Source: Coemansia sp. RSA 487
Taxonomy: Eukaryota; Kickxellomycota; Kickxellomycetes; Kickxellales; Kickxellaceae
NCBI GenBank assembly: GCA_027577595.1
Contig: JANBRJ010000003.1
Coordinates: forward strand, 62,001-126,000
Length of the DNA: 64,000 nt
Reading direction: 5' to 3'
The notes under the pieces were generated by a model. The model did no database searches and was not told where the DNA came from. It saw nothing but the letters and a program-made list of their open reading frames with translations. Positions within the stretch are counted from its first letter, which is position 1; each line of letters opens with the position of its first letter. Shown in pieces: positions 31,879-44,809 of the stretch. Both the position numbers and the translations under genes were made by a program.

Positions 31879-34800
31879 TTAAAAGTTGCGGCACAGAACA
31901 AGCGCCAGAAGAGCCATGCGGACAAACATGCCGTACTGCATCTGGCGGAAGTAGACGGCGCGCTGGTCGGTATCGACCTCTGGAGCAATTTCAGTTACGC
32001 GAGGCAGCGGGTGCATAACAATCATGTTGCGCTTGCACTTGCGCATAACGCTGTTATCAATGACATAGGCATCCTTTGCAGCCTCGTACTCGGCATCATC
32101 GTCAAAGCGCTCCTTTTGCACACGGGTGACGTAGAGGACGTCGGTGGCGGCAAGCACATCGTCGGTGAGCTCAGTGTGCTCAACCTGGACAACGTAGGGG
32201 GCACGCAGCGCTACGTCGCGCTTGATGGACTCGGGCATCGCCAGTGCGGGTGGTGACACGTAATGGATCGTGACGTTCTTGTACTGCGAAAGCACACGAG
32301 CCAGCGAGTGCACAGTGCGGCCGTTCCGCAGATCACCTACCAGCGTGATGGTCAGGCCGTTGACGGTTCCCAGCTCCTCGCGGATCGTGAAGACGTCGAG
32401 CATTGCTTGCGATGGATGCTCGCCAATCCCGTCGCCTGCATTGACCACAGGAACGTTGGCGAAGCGCGCAGCGCCCTGCACGGATCCCGGCTGCGGGTGC
32501 CGCAAGCTGATGATGTCGGCATACGACCCGAATGTGCGCACAGTGTCCTCGAGCGTCTCGCCCTTGGCCACGGACGACGTTTCGCTGCTGGCCGTGAAGA
32601 TCTGCCCGCCCAAGCGAAGCATTGCCGCTTGGAACGACGAGGAAGTGCGCGAAGATGGCTCATAGAACACCGATGCCATTACGCGGCCTGTGAGCAACGG
32701 CACCATGCCGTACCGCTGCACGGCGGTACGCATCTCTTGCGCAACGGCGAACAGAAGGTGAAGATCCTCGCGCGTAAACTGCCGCACGCTGAGAACGTGC
32801 TTCATGTAGAACGGGTTCTCGTTACCGTAACGGGCCACGACATCAGCAAGCCTGTTGATGGCCAGCGGCCGTTCCACACGCATAGCTGCTGGTGCACTGG
32901 CGCCGCTAGCAGCAGCAGCAGCAGCAGCGTCCTTGGCTGCAATGGACTCTACTAGTGTCGGAGCCACGGTCTCCAGAGGAGAAGCAACAGCAACAGCGTC
33001 GGCTTCGTCAATGGTGTCGACCTCGATCGCAGGCTTGGTCAACGACGATGTTGAAATCTTGCGCTCCACCTTCTTCTTCATCTGCGGCGATTTTGGAGAG
33101 AGCGGTTGAAGCTGATGTTGGTGTGATGACTTTTGGATACCAAGCGGGCCAGCAGCGCCGCTATCAAGCTGAGCGAAATGCTTGCCACTTGGTCCGGAGC
33201 TCATTGCGCGCAGCACATGGCCCAGATCACGGCCGCTTGCATCAGCTGTCTCGGGGCACAGGAACTTACCATCGAGGAACAGAGTCTTTCCACGCATGAC
33301 CACGCGGTGGACGACGCAGCAAACGGGCTTGGTTAGCAGGGCAGGGAACCATTTGGCATCGTCAGATGTCTGCGGGATATGCACCAAGCGGTCCTGGTGG
33401 ATTTCCACGTACGTGTCGGGCTGCTCGGGCAGACCGAAGATGCGACGCGGTGCGTTGCAGAAACGCTCGACAATGTCGGCCGACGTCAAGCGGTTTTCAG
33501 CAGCCGCCGTGTACAGCAAGGGCAGAGCAATCTGGTAGCCCAGCGATGCGCACGCAACGTCGGCAATCCCGACGGTCTTTGCAATCTGTGCAGGGATGGC
33601 GCCGATTGTGAAGCAGTCGATGGCGGACAGGCGACTCCACAGGGGCTGCACATCAGTCGACAGGCCGCTGACTTGGGGGAGGCGGTCTGCAAACAGAGTG
33701 AACACAGACACGTCGCAAGTGACATTAAGACCACGGGTGCGGCTCAGGTCGATCAGATCGAGATCCTCGGCCGACCGGACGTCGGTGATGTGGATCTGGC
33801 GGTTGAACAACGACGTCAGAAGAAGTGTCGAGGCCAGGTCGTTGCCCGACGCATTGGTGATGATGGCCGACGTCTGCGGCCACGCCTTGAAGTGCTCGGA
33901 CACTGTGTTGTACTTGTCTACATGCACCGGGTGCGTCTTGTCGAACGAGATATACAGAATCGGGGCATCGCTGCTCAGCGAGGAAACGGCGCTTGGGTTG
34001 GCGTCGGTCGCTGCAACCTCCACCACGTAGTCCACGTGTGCGTGGCCACGACCGGCGCTCTTGACCTTGACCACGCTCTGGTCGCTGGCCGCCGCGAACC
34101 CGTCGGCGCCGTACGCGTTGACGCCCAGAGTGGTGAACCCGCCGCAGATGGCTGCGCGCGTCGCGTCCTCAAACGTTTCGCTGCTGGCATTTGGCACCAG
34201 TGCCGCAATGTTGACCAGGCCAGGGAGAACGGTGGTGCGGTGCGACGTGATGTAGTCAACGCTCTCGACCTCCCACTTGTCGTAGGCAAAGCGAGCAAGT
34301 GCCTCGATGAAGATCTTGGCGCACTTGACGTTGGTGATCAGCGGAACCGAAAAGTCGATGGCCATGCGACGGCTGCGGTACCCGTTGCTGACGTAGCTGG
34401 CGGGGCGGCGGAAGCTGTTCTTCGACGGCAGATTGATGTACAGGTCGATCTTGTTGTTCGACAAGTACTCTTGCAGACTGTAGCCTTCGCGAGCCTTGTC
34501 TGCCTCCAGCGCAGTGACGTCGATGCCATGCTCCTGGATAAAGTCGGCCGTTCCGGGGGTGGCAAAGAGCTTGAACCCGCTCTCGTACAGCCGGCGGACA
34601 GACGGCAGCATCTCGACCTTTTCCTTGTATGAGCCGATCGATACTAAGATGTTCTTCTTGGGGAGCTGGAACCCGGTGGCCAGCATCGCCTTCAGATACG
34701 CATCGTACTTGTCGCGACCAAAGGCGGCCACCTCGCCTGTCGACGCCATCTCGACACCCAGAATCGGATCGGCGCCCTGGAGCCGCGAGAAGCTGAACTG

Positions 34801-37800
34801 CGGCACCTTGATGCCGACGTAGTTGAGGCGCTGGCCGCGGTTCGGGTACGGCGTGACCGGCAGACCAAGCATCGCCTTGGTGGCCATCTCAATCAGATCA
34901 ACGCCCGTGACCTTGGAGACAAATGGGAACGAGCGCGCAGCGCGGACGTTGCACTCAATGACCTTGATCTCGTTGTTCTTTGCCATGAACTGGATGTTGT
35001 AGGGACCCGTGACGCGCAGCGCCTGGCCGATAGCGGCGGTGGCCTCGCCGATCTTGCGAACAGTCACGGGATCGAGATCCTGCGGCGGCTGCACGAGCGT
35101 AGCGTCGCCCGAGTGCACGCCGGCATTTTCGACGTGCTCTGACACGCAGTGCATGATGAGCTTTCCATCAAGCGCGACAGCGTCGACGTCGATCTCCTTG
35201 GCCTCCTCGATGAACTTGGTGATGACCACAGGGTGGTCGCGCGACATGGTGGCTGCCTGGTTCAGATACGCCTTGAGGTCGTTGGACGTCCACACGACAT
35301 TCATCGCTGCGCCTGACAGCACATACGACGGCCGCACAAGCACCGGGTACCCGACCTCCGAGCAGAAGCCCTCGGCGTCCTCGTACTGCGCAAGCTCGCG
35401 CCACTGCGGCTGGTCCACGCCGATCTGGTCCAGCATGCGCGAGAACTTGTACCGGTTCTCTGCACCGTCAATGTTCTCAGGGCTGGTGCCAAAGATCTTG
35501 ACCTTGTTGCGGTGCAAGCCCAGCGCAATGTTGTTTGGCGCCTGCCCACCCATGCTGATGATGACACCGGCGGATGACTCGGCCTCGTAGATATCCATGA
35601 TACGCTCCAGTGTGATGTTCGAGAAGTACAGCCGGTCCGCCTCGTCATAATCTGTGGACACTGTCTCCGGGTTGTAGTTGACCATGATGGTCTTGAATTT
35701 GTTCTCGCGTAGCGTGCGGATCGCGCGCACCGCGCACCAGTCGAACTCCACCGAAGATCCGATGCGGTACACGCCGGACCCGAGGACCATCACACCGTTG
35801 TCGACAAACGACACGTCGTGCTCCGACGCATTGTACGTGATGTACAGGTAGTTTGTGAACGCCGGGAACTCTGCCGCCACCGTGTCGATCTGCTTGACAA
35901 ACGGCGAGATGCCATACCCGACACGCGTGTTGCGCACTTGCATCTCGTTGCGCTTTGTGAAGTGCGCGATACCCGAATCCGAGAACCCTTGCTGTTTGGC
36001 ATAGCGCAGCAGGTCACGCGGGATCTTCTGGTCCGCTGCATACGCGCCCAGTCGACGCTCTGTCTCAACAAGCCCGCGCAGCTTGCACAGGAACCACTTG
36101 TCAATCGACGTCAGACTGTGGATCTGCTCGACACTGTAGCCCATGTGGAACGCATTGGCAATTGCGAACACGCGCAGATCGGTGGGCTTGGTAAGCTCCT
36201 CTTCGATCGCCTCCTTTGTTTCAGGCACGTAGCTGTTGCGGCTGAACCCGTCAAAGCTTGTGTCCACCGACCGAATCGCCTCCTGCATTGTCTCCTCAAA
36301 CGTGCGCCCGATTGCCATGACTTCGCCGACAGACTTCATTGCAGACGAAAGGTTCTTGCTTACGCGGTCAAACTTCTTCAGATCCCAGCGCGGGATCTTG
36401 ACCACGATGTAGTCGAGGCTGGGCTCGAAGCACGCGGTGGTTTCCTTGGTCACGCTGTTGCGGATCTCGTTCAGCGGAATTCCCAGCCCAAGCTTGGCAG
36501 CAACAAAGGCTAGCGGGTACCCGGTGGCTTTGGATGCCAGGGCAGAGCTGCGGCTCAGGCGCGCGTTGACCTCGATAATGCAGTACTCACGGCTATACGG
36601 GTTCAACGCATACTGGATATTGCACTCACCAACGACGCCAAGATGACGGATGACGTTGACCGCCGTAGTACGCAGCATCTGGTAGTCCTCGTCGCTCAGC
36701 GTTTGGCTTGGTGCAACGACGATCGAGTCGCCAGTGTGGATGCCCAGGGGGTCAAAGTTCTCCATGTTGCACACCGTGATGCAGTTGTCGTAGCTGTCGC
36801 GTACAACTTCGTACTCAATCTCCTTCCATCCCTTCATGCTGCGCTCAACTAGAACTTGCGGCGACGCGGCAAACGCCTTGCGGCAAAGTGCCACTAGCTC
36901 CTCCTCATTTGACGCGAAACCGGAGCCAAGTCCACCCAGCGCATAGGCTGCGCGGATAATCAGCGGGTACCCGATATCATTGGCTGCGACAACCGCCTCC
37001 TCGATGCTGTTGGCTGCGTGTGATTTTGCGCACTTCTCGCCGATCTCAGCCATCGCAGACGCAAACAGCTCGCGGTCCTCGGTAAGCATGATGGTATCGA
37101 TCTGGGTGCCAAGAACTTGAACGCCAAGCTCAGCAAACTCATCCTTCAATTTGACACCGATGTTGAGCGCCGTTTGGCCACCGAACGTGCAGTAGATACC
37201 GTCGGGCTGTTCGTGCTTGATAACCTTGCGTACACAGTCGGGGGTAACCGGAAGGAAGTAGCACTTGTCGGCAAGGCCCTTGGACGTCTGGATTGTGGCA
37301 ATGTTCGGGTTGATCAGGATCGTGTAGATGCCTTCCTCTTTGAGCGCCTTGATTGCCTGCGACCCAGAGTAGTCAAACTCGCCGGCCTGGCCAATGCTCA
37401 AGCCGCCAGAACCCAGGACGAGCACCTTGCGGATGCGGCGGCCCTTGACAATGCGGCCAGACTTGTCCGAGTCGTCCGAAGCCAGTTCGCGCTCCCATTG
37501 CTCGCGCTGCGCACGGCGGGCCTGGGCAGCCTCGGCGCCGGGGAATTCGACAGGACCTGCAAGCTTGCCGGACTCGAGGCAGCGCTTAATGGTGCTGAGG
37601 AAAATATCAAACAGGACTTCGGTGTCACGAGGACCCGGGTTGGATTCGGGGTGGAACTGGACCGAGAAGTAAGGGAGCTCGGTGTGGTAGATACCCTCGT
37701 TGGAGCCATCGTTAGCGTTGACAAAAAGCTCCTTGATGTTCGGTGGGAGCGTGCCGGCCTTGACTGCATATCCGTGGTTCTGGGATGTAATGTAGCAGCG

Positions 37801-39300
37801 GCTGGTCAGCATGTCAGTACACGGGATGTTTTGGCCACGGTTGCCGTATTTCATCTTCTCGGTCTGGGCGCCCGAAGCAAGGGCGAACACTTGGTGGCCG
37901 AGGCAGATACCGAAGATCGGGAACTTCTTCAGCGCAAGGGCCTTCTTGACGCGCTCAATCGTGACAGTGATGGTGGTGGGGTCGCCGGGTCCGTTGGACA
38001 GGAAAAGCCCATCCATTCTGTCGGCCTCGCTCAAAAAATCGTAGTCCCAGGGAACTACCAAAACCTCGACACCGCGCTTGACAAAGCAGCGGATCTGGTT
38101 GTACTTCATACCAATGTCAACAGCTACCACGCGCACAGTCTTGCCGTCGGGGCGCTTGAATTCAGACCCGGCTGGTGGTGAGTATAGCTTGGGCTCCTTG
38201 CACGAGACCTCGGCAACAAGGTTTGTGGCGTTGGGGTCGATCCAGGCAACGTTCTGGTAGTCGGAGAGCAAGGCAGACACTTCTTCCTCATCGCCAGAGG
38301 GCGTATACTCACTGGCGCCAACGATGCTGGTGGGGAAGAGGACCTTGCCGAGCATGACTCCCTCCTCGCGGATGCGCTTAGTAATGGCGCGGGTATCGAC
38401 ACCGTAAATGGCAGGCACGCCTTCGCGCCTGAGCCAGTCGCCGAGGCTGGAGCTTGCCAGGTGGTGCGAGAATTCGGCGGAAGCCTGGCCAACCACGAGA
38501 CCAGCAATATGGATCTGGTTGGACTCAAAGTAGGCCGGGAGGTCCTTGAGCAGCGGGTCGAGCTCATCCTGGCTGGGGACGCCATAGTTGCCGATCAGCG
38601 GATATGTAAGGACAAGGAGCTGGCCGCGGTACGACGGATCGGTGAGCGACTCGGGGTACCCGACCATACCTAATGAAGTCATAGAAAGACACGATTATTA
38701 GGTCGCTTGTCGAGTGGTCAGTAAAAAAAAATACTCAATCGTATCAAGAATAGCTAACGGAAGTGCATTCTCCAGCTGCTGTGATTACCACAAGCTCCCA
38801 CTGCTGTGATTACCACAAGCTCCCACTGCAACATGCTCACAACCCAAAAAAGTAAATCATACATGTACTTTTTTTGATGGTCGCATGTTGGGGGGTGGGT
38901 AGAGGAAGGGGATGATGCAGATAGCGGGAAAAAGATCAAAGTAAGTCATAAACCAGAAATCAGCTCCTTGAATAAGGGAATTGATTCTAGGATCATCACA
39001 AAGCAGGTGCAAAGATGTGGTGGATTTCTACATACCAGTCTGGAACACGCATTCACCAGAGATGGATTTGGTCTCAGCACCAAAGGAATATCCCTGCATG
39101 ACGGTTCCGTCCTTGAGAACAAGTGCGGCAACGGTAGGGCCCTTGGTAGACGATCCATCGAATTCCTCGAGAGTTTTTGCGGCGCAGTCGGGACCATAGG
39201 TGGGGATCGCAGCCGTGCACGGAGGAATGATAGTGACCGGCGACACGGGCGATGGAGCCCGCGATTCTTGGACATTGGTGGCGATCGGAACGGCAGGCAT
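31879..39300 (-). CDS. URA2: URA2/CAD-type pyrimidine fusion protein (GATase-CPSase-DHOase-like-ATCase)
   Basis: Catalyses the first two steps of pyrimidine synthesis: glutamine-dependent carbamoyl phosphate, then carbamoyl aspartate. Exon 1 is 39300-39036 and exon 2 38669-31879, joined in phase 1 (FQTG|MVGYPE), for 2351 residues. The glutaminase domain has FGICLGHQ (Cys near 341) and [12 protein letters not shown]. The synthetase halves start near 503 ([21 protein letters not shown]-type) and are followed by a UTP-binding MGS-like domain. The dihydroorotase-like domain (from about 1560) reads [13 protein letters not shown] where active enzymes have an HxH metal site, so it is inactive, as in yeast Ura2. 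An Ala-rich linker leads to aspartate transcarbamoylase (from about 2040) with [14 protein letters not shown] and [12 protein letters not shown] feedback is expected from the family. Confidence 0.96.
38776..38825. repeat. 25-bp tandem duplication in the URA2 intron
   Basis: Two exact head-to-tail copies of a 25-bp unit (CTGCTGTGATTACCACAAGC then TCCCA) lie inside the 366-bp intron 38670-39035. The exact identity points to recent duplication. Confidence 0.95.
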
Positions 39301-40471
39301 TTTTCAAATCAAATGGAGAGCAGACTTTCTAGAAGCTTGTGTTTTTCGTTTGTTGGATGTGAGAAGAGACGGACGTTTGGGTTGAAGCTTGATTATAATA
39401 CAGCAGAAATATTTTTATCGACTTTCAAGATAAAATTTTTGGGATAGCTTGAGCAACCAGAGAAAATAAAGATTGTAGCCAAGATGATAATTATGAAGAA
39501 CGAATTCTTGAAGAAAGTCAAGTGGTGGTAACGATTAAAGTCGAGTGAAATGATCTCAATCCACAAAACAGAGAGAGATGAGTAATGAAATGACACGCGA
39601 TGTGTTCACAAATAAGAAGCTGCTCCGAAGAAAGATATAAAGAAAGGCTGACCTCGGAGAAGGAAAACAACCCAGGCAGTTGCCAAAGGGGCCGTGGCGT
39701 CCACCTTTTATACCAAATGCTCAATCGAAAAAAGAGCGTTCCCATCATAGCCAAAACCCTCTTTCAGTTCTCGCAAAACTTTTCTTTTGGGGAGGAATGG
39801 CTAGCCCGGGTTTTATGATATTTGCACTCAAAAAAGAGGACGGGCAATCTTCCCCCTATCAAAATCTATCTTCCCCCCAAAATTTTTATCTTGCTTCTTG
39901 CTGTTTTTGGAAGCGCAAATTCTTTCTACAGTATCTTTTTATGCCGAGCCCAGCGCTCGGAACAGACGTCTCCTCTGCTTGTTGTAATATTTAGGCTATG
40001 GAGGTTGTCGATGCGCATAAGATCCAGGCCTTCTTCTGAAACCAGGATCAGTGAAAAACAGCAGGCAAGGAAACGATGAAAAATTTTCATCAGGCGAAAA
40101 ATAGCTCTGAATGCCAATCTAGTCCCCCCTCCAGAAAGTGCGGATAAGGGGAGAAAGTGGATAAATACGCAGTCATTTTTATGTGCATATGCAGCTCGAG
40201 TGATTGACATACACGCCAGTTCAAGTGTGACCCAGCTCAGATATTTTTTTTAGGATATCGTTGATGTGTATTGGCTAGAGATACCCGCTGGTTGACATAA
40301 TCATGTTGCGGATAAATGGTCAATTTGGTTCAGGAAATAGAGCAGCAAATTTTATGTATGAAAAAGATCGAAATGTAGCGACAAAAGGAATTCAATGATT
40401 GCAAAGATCAAAAGAACAAGATCGGTTATTGGGTTTCCAGTACCCAGCTTCAACGCGGAACAAAGGGCGCT
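39301..40471. other. Intergenic: URA2 promoter and HSP60 3' flank
   Basis: No gene is supported on either strand. Near 39700-39720 the sequence TTTTATACC could be a minus-strand or plus-strand start element. Frames of 60-160 codons on the plus strand overlap URA2 exon 1 or lack motifs. Confidence 0.4.
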
Positions 40472-42220
40472 TTACATCATACCGCCCATACCGCCCATGC
40501 CGCCCATTCCACCCATACTGCCCATGCCACCAGCACCACCAGCAGGTGCCTTCTCGGGGGCATCGACAATCATGCACTCGGACGTTGTCAACAGGGACGA
40601 CACACCGGCCGCATCAAGCAGGGCAGTGCGGACGACCTTGAGCGGATCGACGATACCGCTCTTGAGCATATCAGTGTACTCGCACTTGTACGCATCAAAG
40701 CCGTAGTTGAAGTCGTCGGCTCCATGTTCCAGGACCTTGCCGATGACAACGGCACCCTCGAGCCCAGCGTTGTCGACGATGGTGCGTGCGGGGCGGCGGA
40801 TGGCCTCGCGCACAATGTTGACGCCGAGGTTCTGATCAAAGTTGTCGCCCTTGACAGAGTCCAGCTGCACCGACGCCTTCAGCAGCGCAGTGCCGCCTCC
40901 GGGAAGAATTCCCTCCTCGACAGCAGCGCGCGTGGCGTTGAGCGCATCGACAAAGCGGTCCTTCTTCTCGCCGACCTCAACCTCCGAGGCACCGCCGACG
41001 CGGATGACGGCAACACCGCCCGAGAGCTTGGCCAGACGCTCCTGCAGCTTCTCCTTCTCGTACTCGGAGACTCCGGGCGTGTTCATGGCCGAACGGATCT
41101 GCTCGCAGCGCTGGTTGATGTTCTCCTTGTCGCCACCGCCGTTGAGGATGAACGTGTCCTCCTTGGTGACAGTCACGGCACCGGTCATGCCAAACATGTC
41201 GGGCGTGGCCTTCTCCAGCTTCAGATCAAGCTCCTCGGAGAACACGGTGCCGTTGGTCAGGATAGCCAGGTCACCAAGGATCGACTTGCGGTTATCACCG
41301 AAGCCTGGAGCCTTGACGGCGCACACTTGCAGCTGGCCGCGCAGCTTGTTGAGGATGCAGGCAGCCAGGGCCTCGCCGTCGACGTCCTCGGCAATGATCA
41401 GTAGCGGGCGACGCTGCTGCGCGGCAGCCTCCAGGGCAGGCAAAATGTCCTGGACAATTGAGATCTTCTTCTCCGACAGCACGATCAGCGGGTTCTCGAA
41501 CTCGACCTTCTGCGTCTTGGTGTCGGTGATGAAGTACGGCGAGATGTATCCGCGGTCGAACCGCATACCCTCGGTGATCTCGAGCTCGTCGGAGATCGTC
41601 TTGCCCTCCTTGACGGTGATGGCGCCCTCCTTGCCGACCTTCTCCATTGCGCGCGAGATCAGCTCGCCAATATGGTGGTCGCCGTTAGCCGAGATTGCCG
41701 CCACTTGCGCGATCTCGTTGGTCGTCGTCACCGGCTTCGCTTGCGACTTGAGATATTCCACTACCTTGTCCACCGCAAGCTGCACACCGCGCCGCAGGTC
41801 CTGCGGGTTGCATCCAGCTGCGACGTTCTTGACGCCCTCGCTGAAGATGCCGCGTGCAAGAACGGTTGCAGTCGTGGTACCGTCACCGGCCTCCTCGTTG
41901 GCCTTGTTGGCGACGTCTTGCACCAGACGCGCACCCAGGTTCTCAAACCTGTCCTCAAGAGAGATGCTCTTGGCAACCGTCACACCGTCCTTGGTGATCT
42001 TGGGTGCGCCAAAGGGCTGCTCGATAAGGACGTTGCGGCCCTTGGGACCGAGCGTCACCGCAACGGCCTTGGCGAGAGTCTCGACGCCCTTAAGCAGCTT
42101 GTTGCGGCCCTCGATGCCAAAGCTGATCTCCTTGTGCGTCGAGTACGAGCGCACACCCCTGCGTGCGGCGGCGGAGGCGGTCTTGCTGACACGTGGTGCG
42201 ATCTTGGAAAAGCTCTTCAT
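40472..42220 (-). CDS. HSP60: Mitochondrial chaperonin HSP60
   Basis: The 582-residue subunit of the double-ring chaperonin that folds imported matrix proteins with HSP10. The first 27 or so residues ([20 protein letters not shown] then RGVRSYS) are a basic mitochondrial presequence. The equatorial domain has [15 protein letters not shown] and [11 protein letters not shown], the ATP-binding elements. Further signatures are [16 protein letters not shown] and the Gly-Met-rich tail [14 protein letters not shown]. The length matches the family. One exon. It is divergent from HSP10 with 557 bp between the start codons. Certain. Confidence 0.98.
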   Translation of the reverse strand: MKSFSKIAPRVSKTASAAARRGVRSYSTHKEISFGIEGRNKLLKGVETLAKAVAVTLGPKGRNVLIEQPFGAPKITKDGVTVAKSISLEDRFENLGARLVQDVANKANEEAGDGTTTATVLARGIFSEGVKNVAAGCNPQDLRRGVQLAVDKVVEYLKSQAKPVTTTNEIAQVAAISANGDHHIGELISRAMEKVGKEGAITVKEGKTISDELEITEGMRFDRGYISPYFITDTKTQKVEFENPLIVLSEKKISIVQDILPALEAAAQQRRPLLIIAEDVDGEALAACILNKLRGQLQVCAVKAPGFGDNRKSILGDLAILTNGTVFSEELDLKLEKATPDMFGMTGAVTVTKEDTFILNGGGDKENINQRCEQIRSAMNTPGVSEYEKEKLQERLAKLSGGVAVIRVGGASEVEVGEKKDRFVDALNATRAAVEEGILPGGGTALLKASVQLDSVKGDNFDQNLGVNIVREAIRRPARTIVDNAGLEGAVVIGKVLEHGADDFNYGFDAYKCEYTDMLKSGIVDPLKVVRTALLDAAGVSSLLTTSECMIVDAPEKAPAGGAGGMGSMGGMGGMGGMGGMM

Positions 42221-42777
42221 TGTTTTCTTTCAAGAAAAAAGATAACGTATTTTGTCCGTCGTAGGGCCTTGCAAGCAATGTAAAAAGGAAAAAGAAAACA
42301 AAGGCTGTGCGAAATATACAGAGAAAAAAGGAAGAAAAATAAGTTGAGCAACAACAGAAGCAGAGAAAGAGAAAGAATGCAACTTTTTAATCAAACGATT
42401 CTTCTTGAGTCCGGACTTTTTCGTCATTGAACAGGCGTTGTTGGGCGCAAATAAAAATAACAAAACCTGATGAGCATGGACCAACATGCCAGCAACGGAG
42501 GAAAAAAAGTTCTCTGATCTTCTTCAGGTTTCCCACACAATTACGGTAATGAAACTGGAGGCGAAGCGATCCAGAAAAGCAGCACATTTCGCTTCCACTC
42601 CCCTTGTCCTCGATTTTTCTCGAACCGTCTCTGATTGATTGATCTCTCTCTTTCTCCCAGCAGAGGCTTTCTTTCGATTTTTGCTCAGAGCAAACTGGCA
42701 TTCCTCTCTTTCTTTCTTGCTGCCTAAATTCTTTGAATATTTACTTGCTCATTCCTCTACATAAATTTGCTTCGATA
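42221..42777. promoter_or_regulatory. Bidirectional HSP60/HSP10 promoter
   Basis: The only DNA between the two start codons. On the HSP10 side it is CT-rich. It holds a heat-shock-element core TTCTCGAA at 42617-42624 (inverted TTC/GAA units two bases apart) and neighbouring TTC units near 42510-42530, as expected for HSF1 control of both chaperonin subunits. A full three-unit element is not obvious. Confidence 0.6.
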
Positions 42778-43421
42778 ATGGTAAGCGCTTCTCCTCCTTC
42801 AATCTGCCATTTCTAAAACGGAGCCGATAGAAAAGATCATTTTTCGTAGCGAGTAGAACAGATAGCCGGGCCATCGGGTAGTGGCAGACGGATCAACACG
42901 TACATCAGCTCATGACACACGACCAAGAACAAAACATCTAAACACGCCAGCTCTTTGACTATTTTCCGCTGTATTTCACGTTATTTGTCTTTGTAGTCTG
43001 CCATCAAGCGCATCATTCCTCTTCTCGACCGTGTCCTTGTTGAGCGCATCAAGGCTGAAAGCGTAAGTGATCCTCTAGCATTCATCTATATCAGAACATG
43101 TTAGCTTATCAGCTGGCGATATTTATTTCCTGTTCCTAAGCCAGCCATTGTTTGCTGCTGATCTTATCTCTCTGAATGTAGAAAACTGCCAGCGGCATTC
43201 TTATCCCGGAGAGGGCTGTGGAAAAGCTTAACGAAGGAGTTGTCGTCTCTGTCGGTCCGGGCAATGTCAGCAAGGAAGGAAAGACCATCCCCACTGGTCT
43301 GACCTCGGGCGATCGTGTTCTCCTCCCTTCATACGGCGGTAGCCCCATCACCCTCGAGTCCCTGAAAGACAAGGAGTACCTACTGTACCGCGCCGAAGAG
43401 ATTCTTGCCAAGCTCGAGTAA
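42778..43421 (+). CDS. HSP10: Mitochondrial co-chaperonin HSP10 (three exons)
   Basis: The lid of the HSP60 ring. Exons are 42778-42780, 42997-43062 and 43182-43421, giving 102 residues. Exon 1 is the bare ATG, followed at once by GTAAGC; exon 2 begins after TTTGTAG with SAIKRIIPLLDRVLVERIKA, and exon 3 has TASGILIPE, VVVSVGPG and GDRVLLPSYGG, the mobile-loop and roof signatures. No other in-frame ATG could supply the start: exon 2 has none before the conserved N-terminus. AATAAA lies 10 bp after the stop codon. It is paired head to head with HSP60. Confidence 0.95.
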
Positions 43422-43572
43422 AATAGAAAAAATAAACCATGGTTTTACATTTCGCTTGCTAGTACTAAAACTTTTCCATGTATTGTGAGAAAAACCTGCT
43501 ATTATGACGATAAAAGAAAAGAATATTGCTAAATATTGCCTAGCGCTTGCCTCTTCGTCTTTGCGCTTGTAC

Positions 43573-44235
43573 TTAGCAAGAGCAGTTGGCAGCATTCAGT
43601 CCCGACGACGTCACTGACTCGTCAACCGACACTGTGCCTTTGGATGGCGAGGCCTTGCGCCAGAGCGCCGGGGTCTCGACAATCTTGTTGACAAGCTCCT
43701 CCACCGCCTGCTGGACGCCAATCTTTGTCTTCGCACTACATTCCAAGAACAGTGTCTGGTGCCTGCGGGCGTAGTCGGCGCCTTCTTTCCGCGTCACTTG
43801 TCTTTCGGCCTCCTTGTCGATTTTGTTGCCAACTACCATTTTGACCACGTCATCATTGGAGCAGTACGTGTTGAGCTCTTCGACCCAAGTGTCGAGGTGT
43901 TCGAATGTCTCGCGGCTGCTCACGTCATATACCAAAATGACGCCCTGTGCCCCGCGGTAGTACGACGATGTCAGCGTGCGGAACCGCTCTTGTCCCGCGG
44001 TGTCCCAGATCGTCAGTTTGTACCGTTTCCCGTCCAGGTCGTACATCTTCACTTTGAAATCCACGCCTATTGTTGCACTGGTGTCCTCGGGCGGCAGAAA
44101 GTGGTCGTCGGTAAAGCGCAAAAGAATAGACGATTTACCTACATTGGAATCGCCAACAAGTAGAATCTTGAATGTCGAGGCTATTTCAGGTGCCGCTGTT
44201 GGCACCGGCGATGCGGTTGATGATGCAGAGTCCAT
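43573..44235 (-). CDS. RAB18: Rab GTPase, Rab18 type
   Basis: A 220-residue small GTPase. Motifs are GDSNVGKS (28-35), switch I with [41 protein letters not shown] and ECSAKT, and a C-terminal CSC for double geranylgeranylation. The stretch around [13 protein letters not shown] and [19 protein letters not shown] is close to Rab18 of animals and plants, which works on ER, lipid droplets and autophagosomes. Budding yeast has no Rab18, so this argues for a fungus outside that lineage. One exon; it runs tail to tail with HSP10. Confidence 0.9.
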   Translation of the reverse strand: MDSASSTASPVPTAAPEIASTFKILLVGDSNVGKSSILLRFTDDHFLPPEDTSATIGVDFKVKMYDLDGKRYKLTIWDTAGQERFRTLTSSYYRGAQGVILVYDVSSRETFEHLDTWVEELNTYCSNDDVVKMVVGNKIDKEAERQVTRKEGADYARRHQTLFLECSAKTKIGVQQAVEELVNKIVETPALWRKASPSKGTVSVDESVTSSGLNAANCSC

Positions 44236-44809
44236 TGTGTAGAAGAGCGAAGAAAAAATTAAAGCTTTTTATTAGTACAATATATTAAGAAAATGTGATA
44301 TACTGAAAATAAGAAAGCAGAAGAGAAAGCCACACGACACACTTTATTCTTGAAATTCTATTTGGACAAAGTTGTGCTCTTTCTGAAGAGAGAGGAATTC
44401 AACGTCACAAGCCATTCGAGCTTTGGCTTTTGTCACTCCTTATTTGGTATTCCTTTTCCCCTTTGAATCCCTTTTATTTCTTGTGCGACAGCAGGTACAA
44501 TGTGCGGGTATCAATTTGTATCTGGGTGCCGCTCAGCCGCCTTTATTTTAGATTATCAATTGTATGAACAACTGCCACATCTTGGATTTGTTTTCATTTC
44601 AAAGAAACACATGACGTTTGTTCTCGGCCACCAAAAGAAGAAAGCGTGCAGTTTTCCATTACTTTCCAATGTTTAGTTGGTTGCTTGTGAAAGCCACGTG
44701 TTCTGCTTGGATTACGAAACCGAACAGAACAAATCCTATATATGTTTTGAGCTATGTAAAAAAGAGCCTGGATGAAAAAAAAAGCCAACAGCATTTTCTC
44801 TGGAAATGT
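44236..44809. other. Intergenic: RAB18 promoter and SCO1 3' flank
   Basis: No gene. AT-rich next to the Rab start codon. A 145-codon plus-strand frame (44618-45055) overlaps SCO1 antisense and has no motif. Confidence 0.4.

Noticed and set aside
33379-34632. A 417-codon plus-strand frame antisense to URA2
   Set aside because: A shadow of a well-conserved domain on the other strand, caused by its codon bias. The same holds for long frames opposite HSP60 (40842-42245), RUVBL2 (55327-56373) and the secreted repeat gene (60539-61174).
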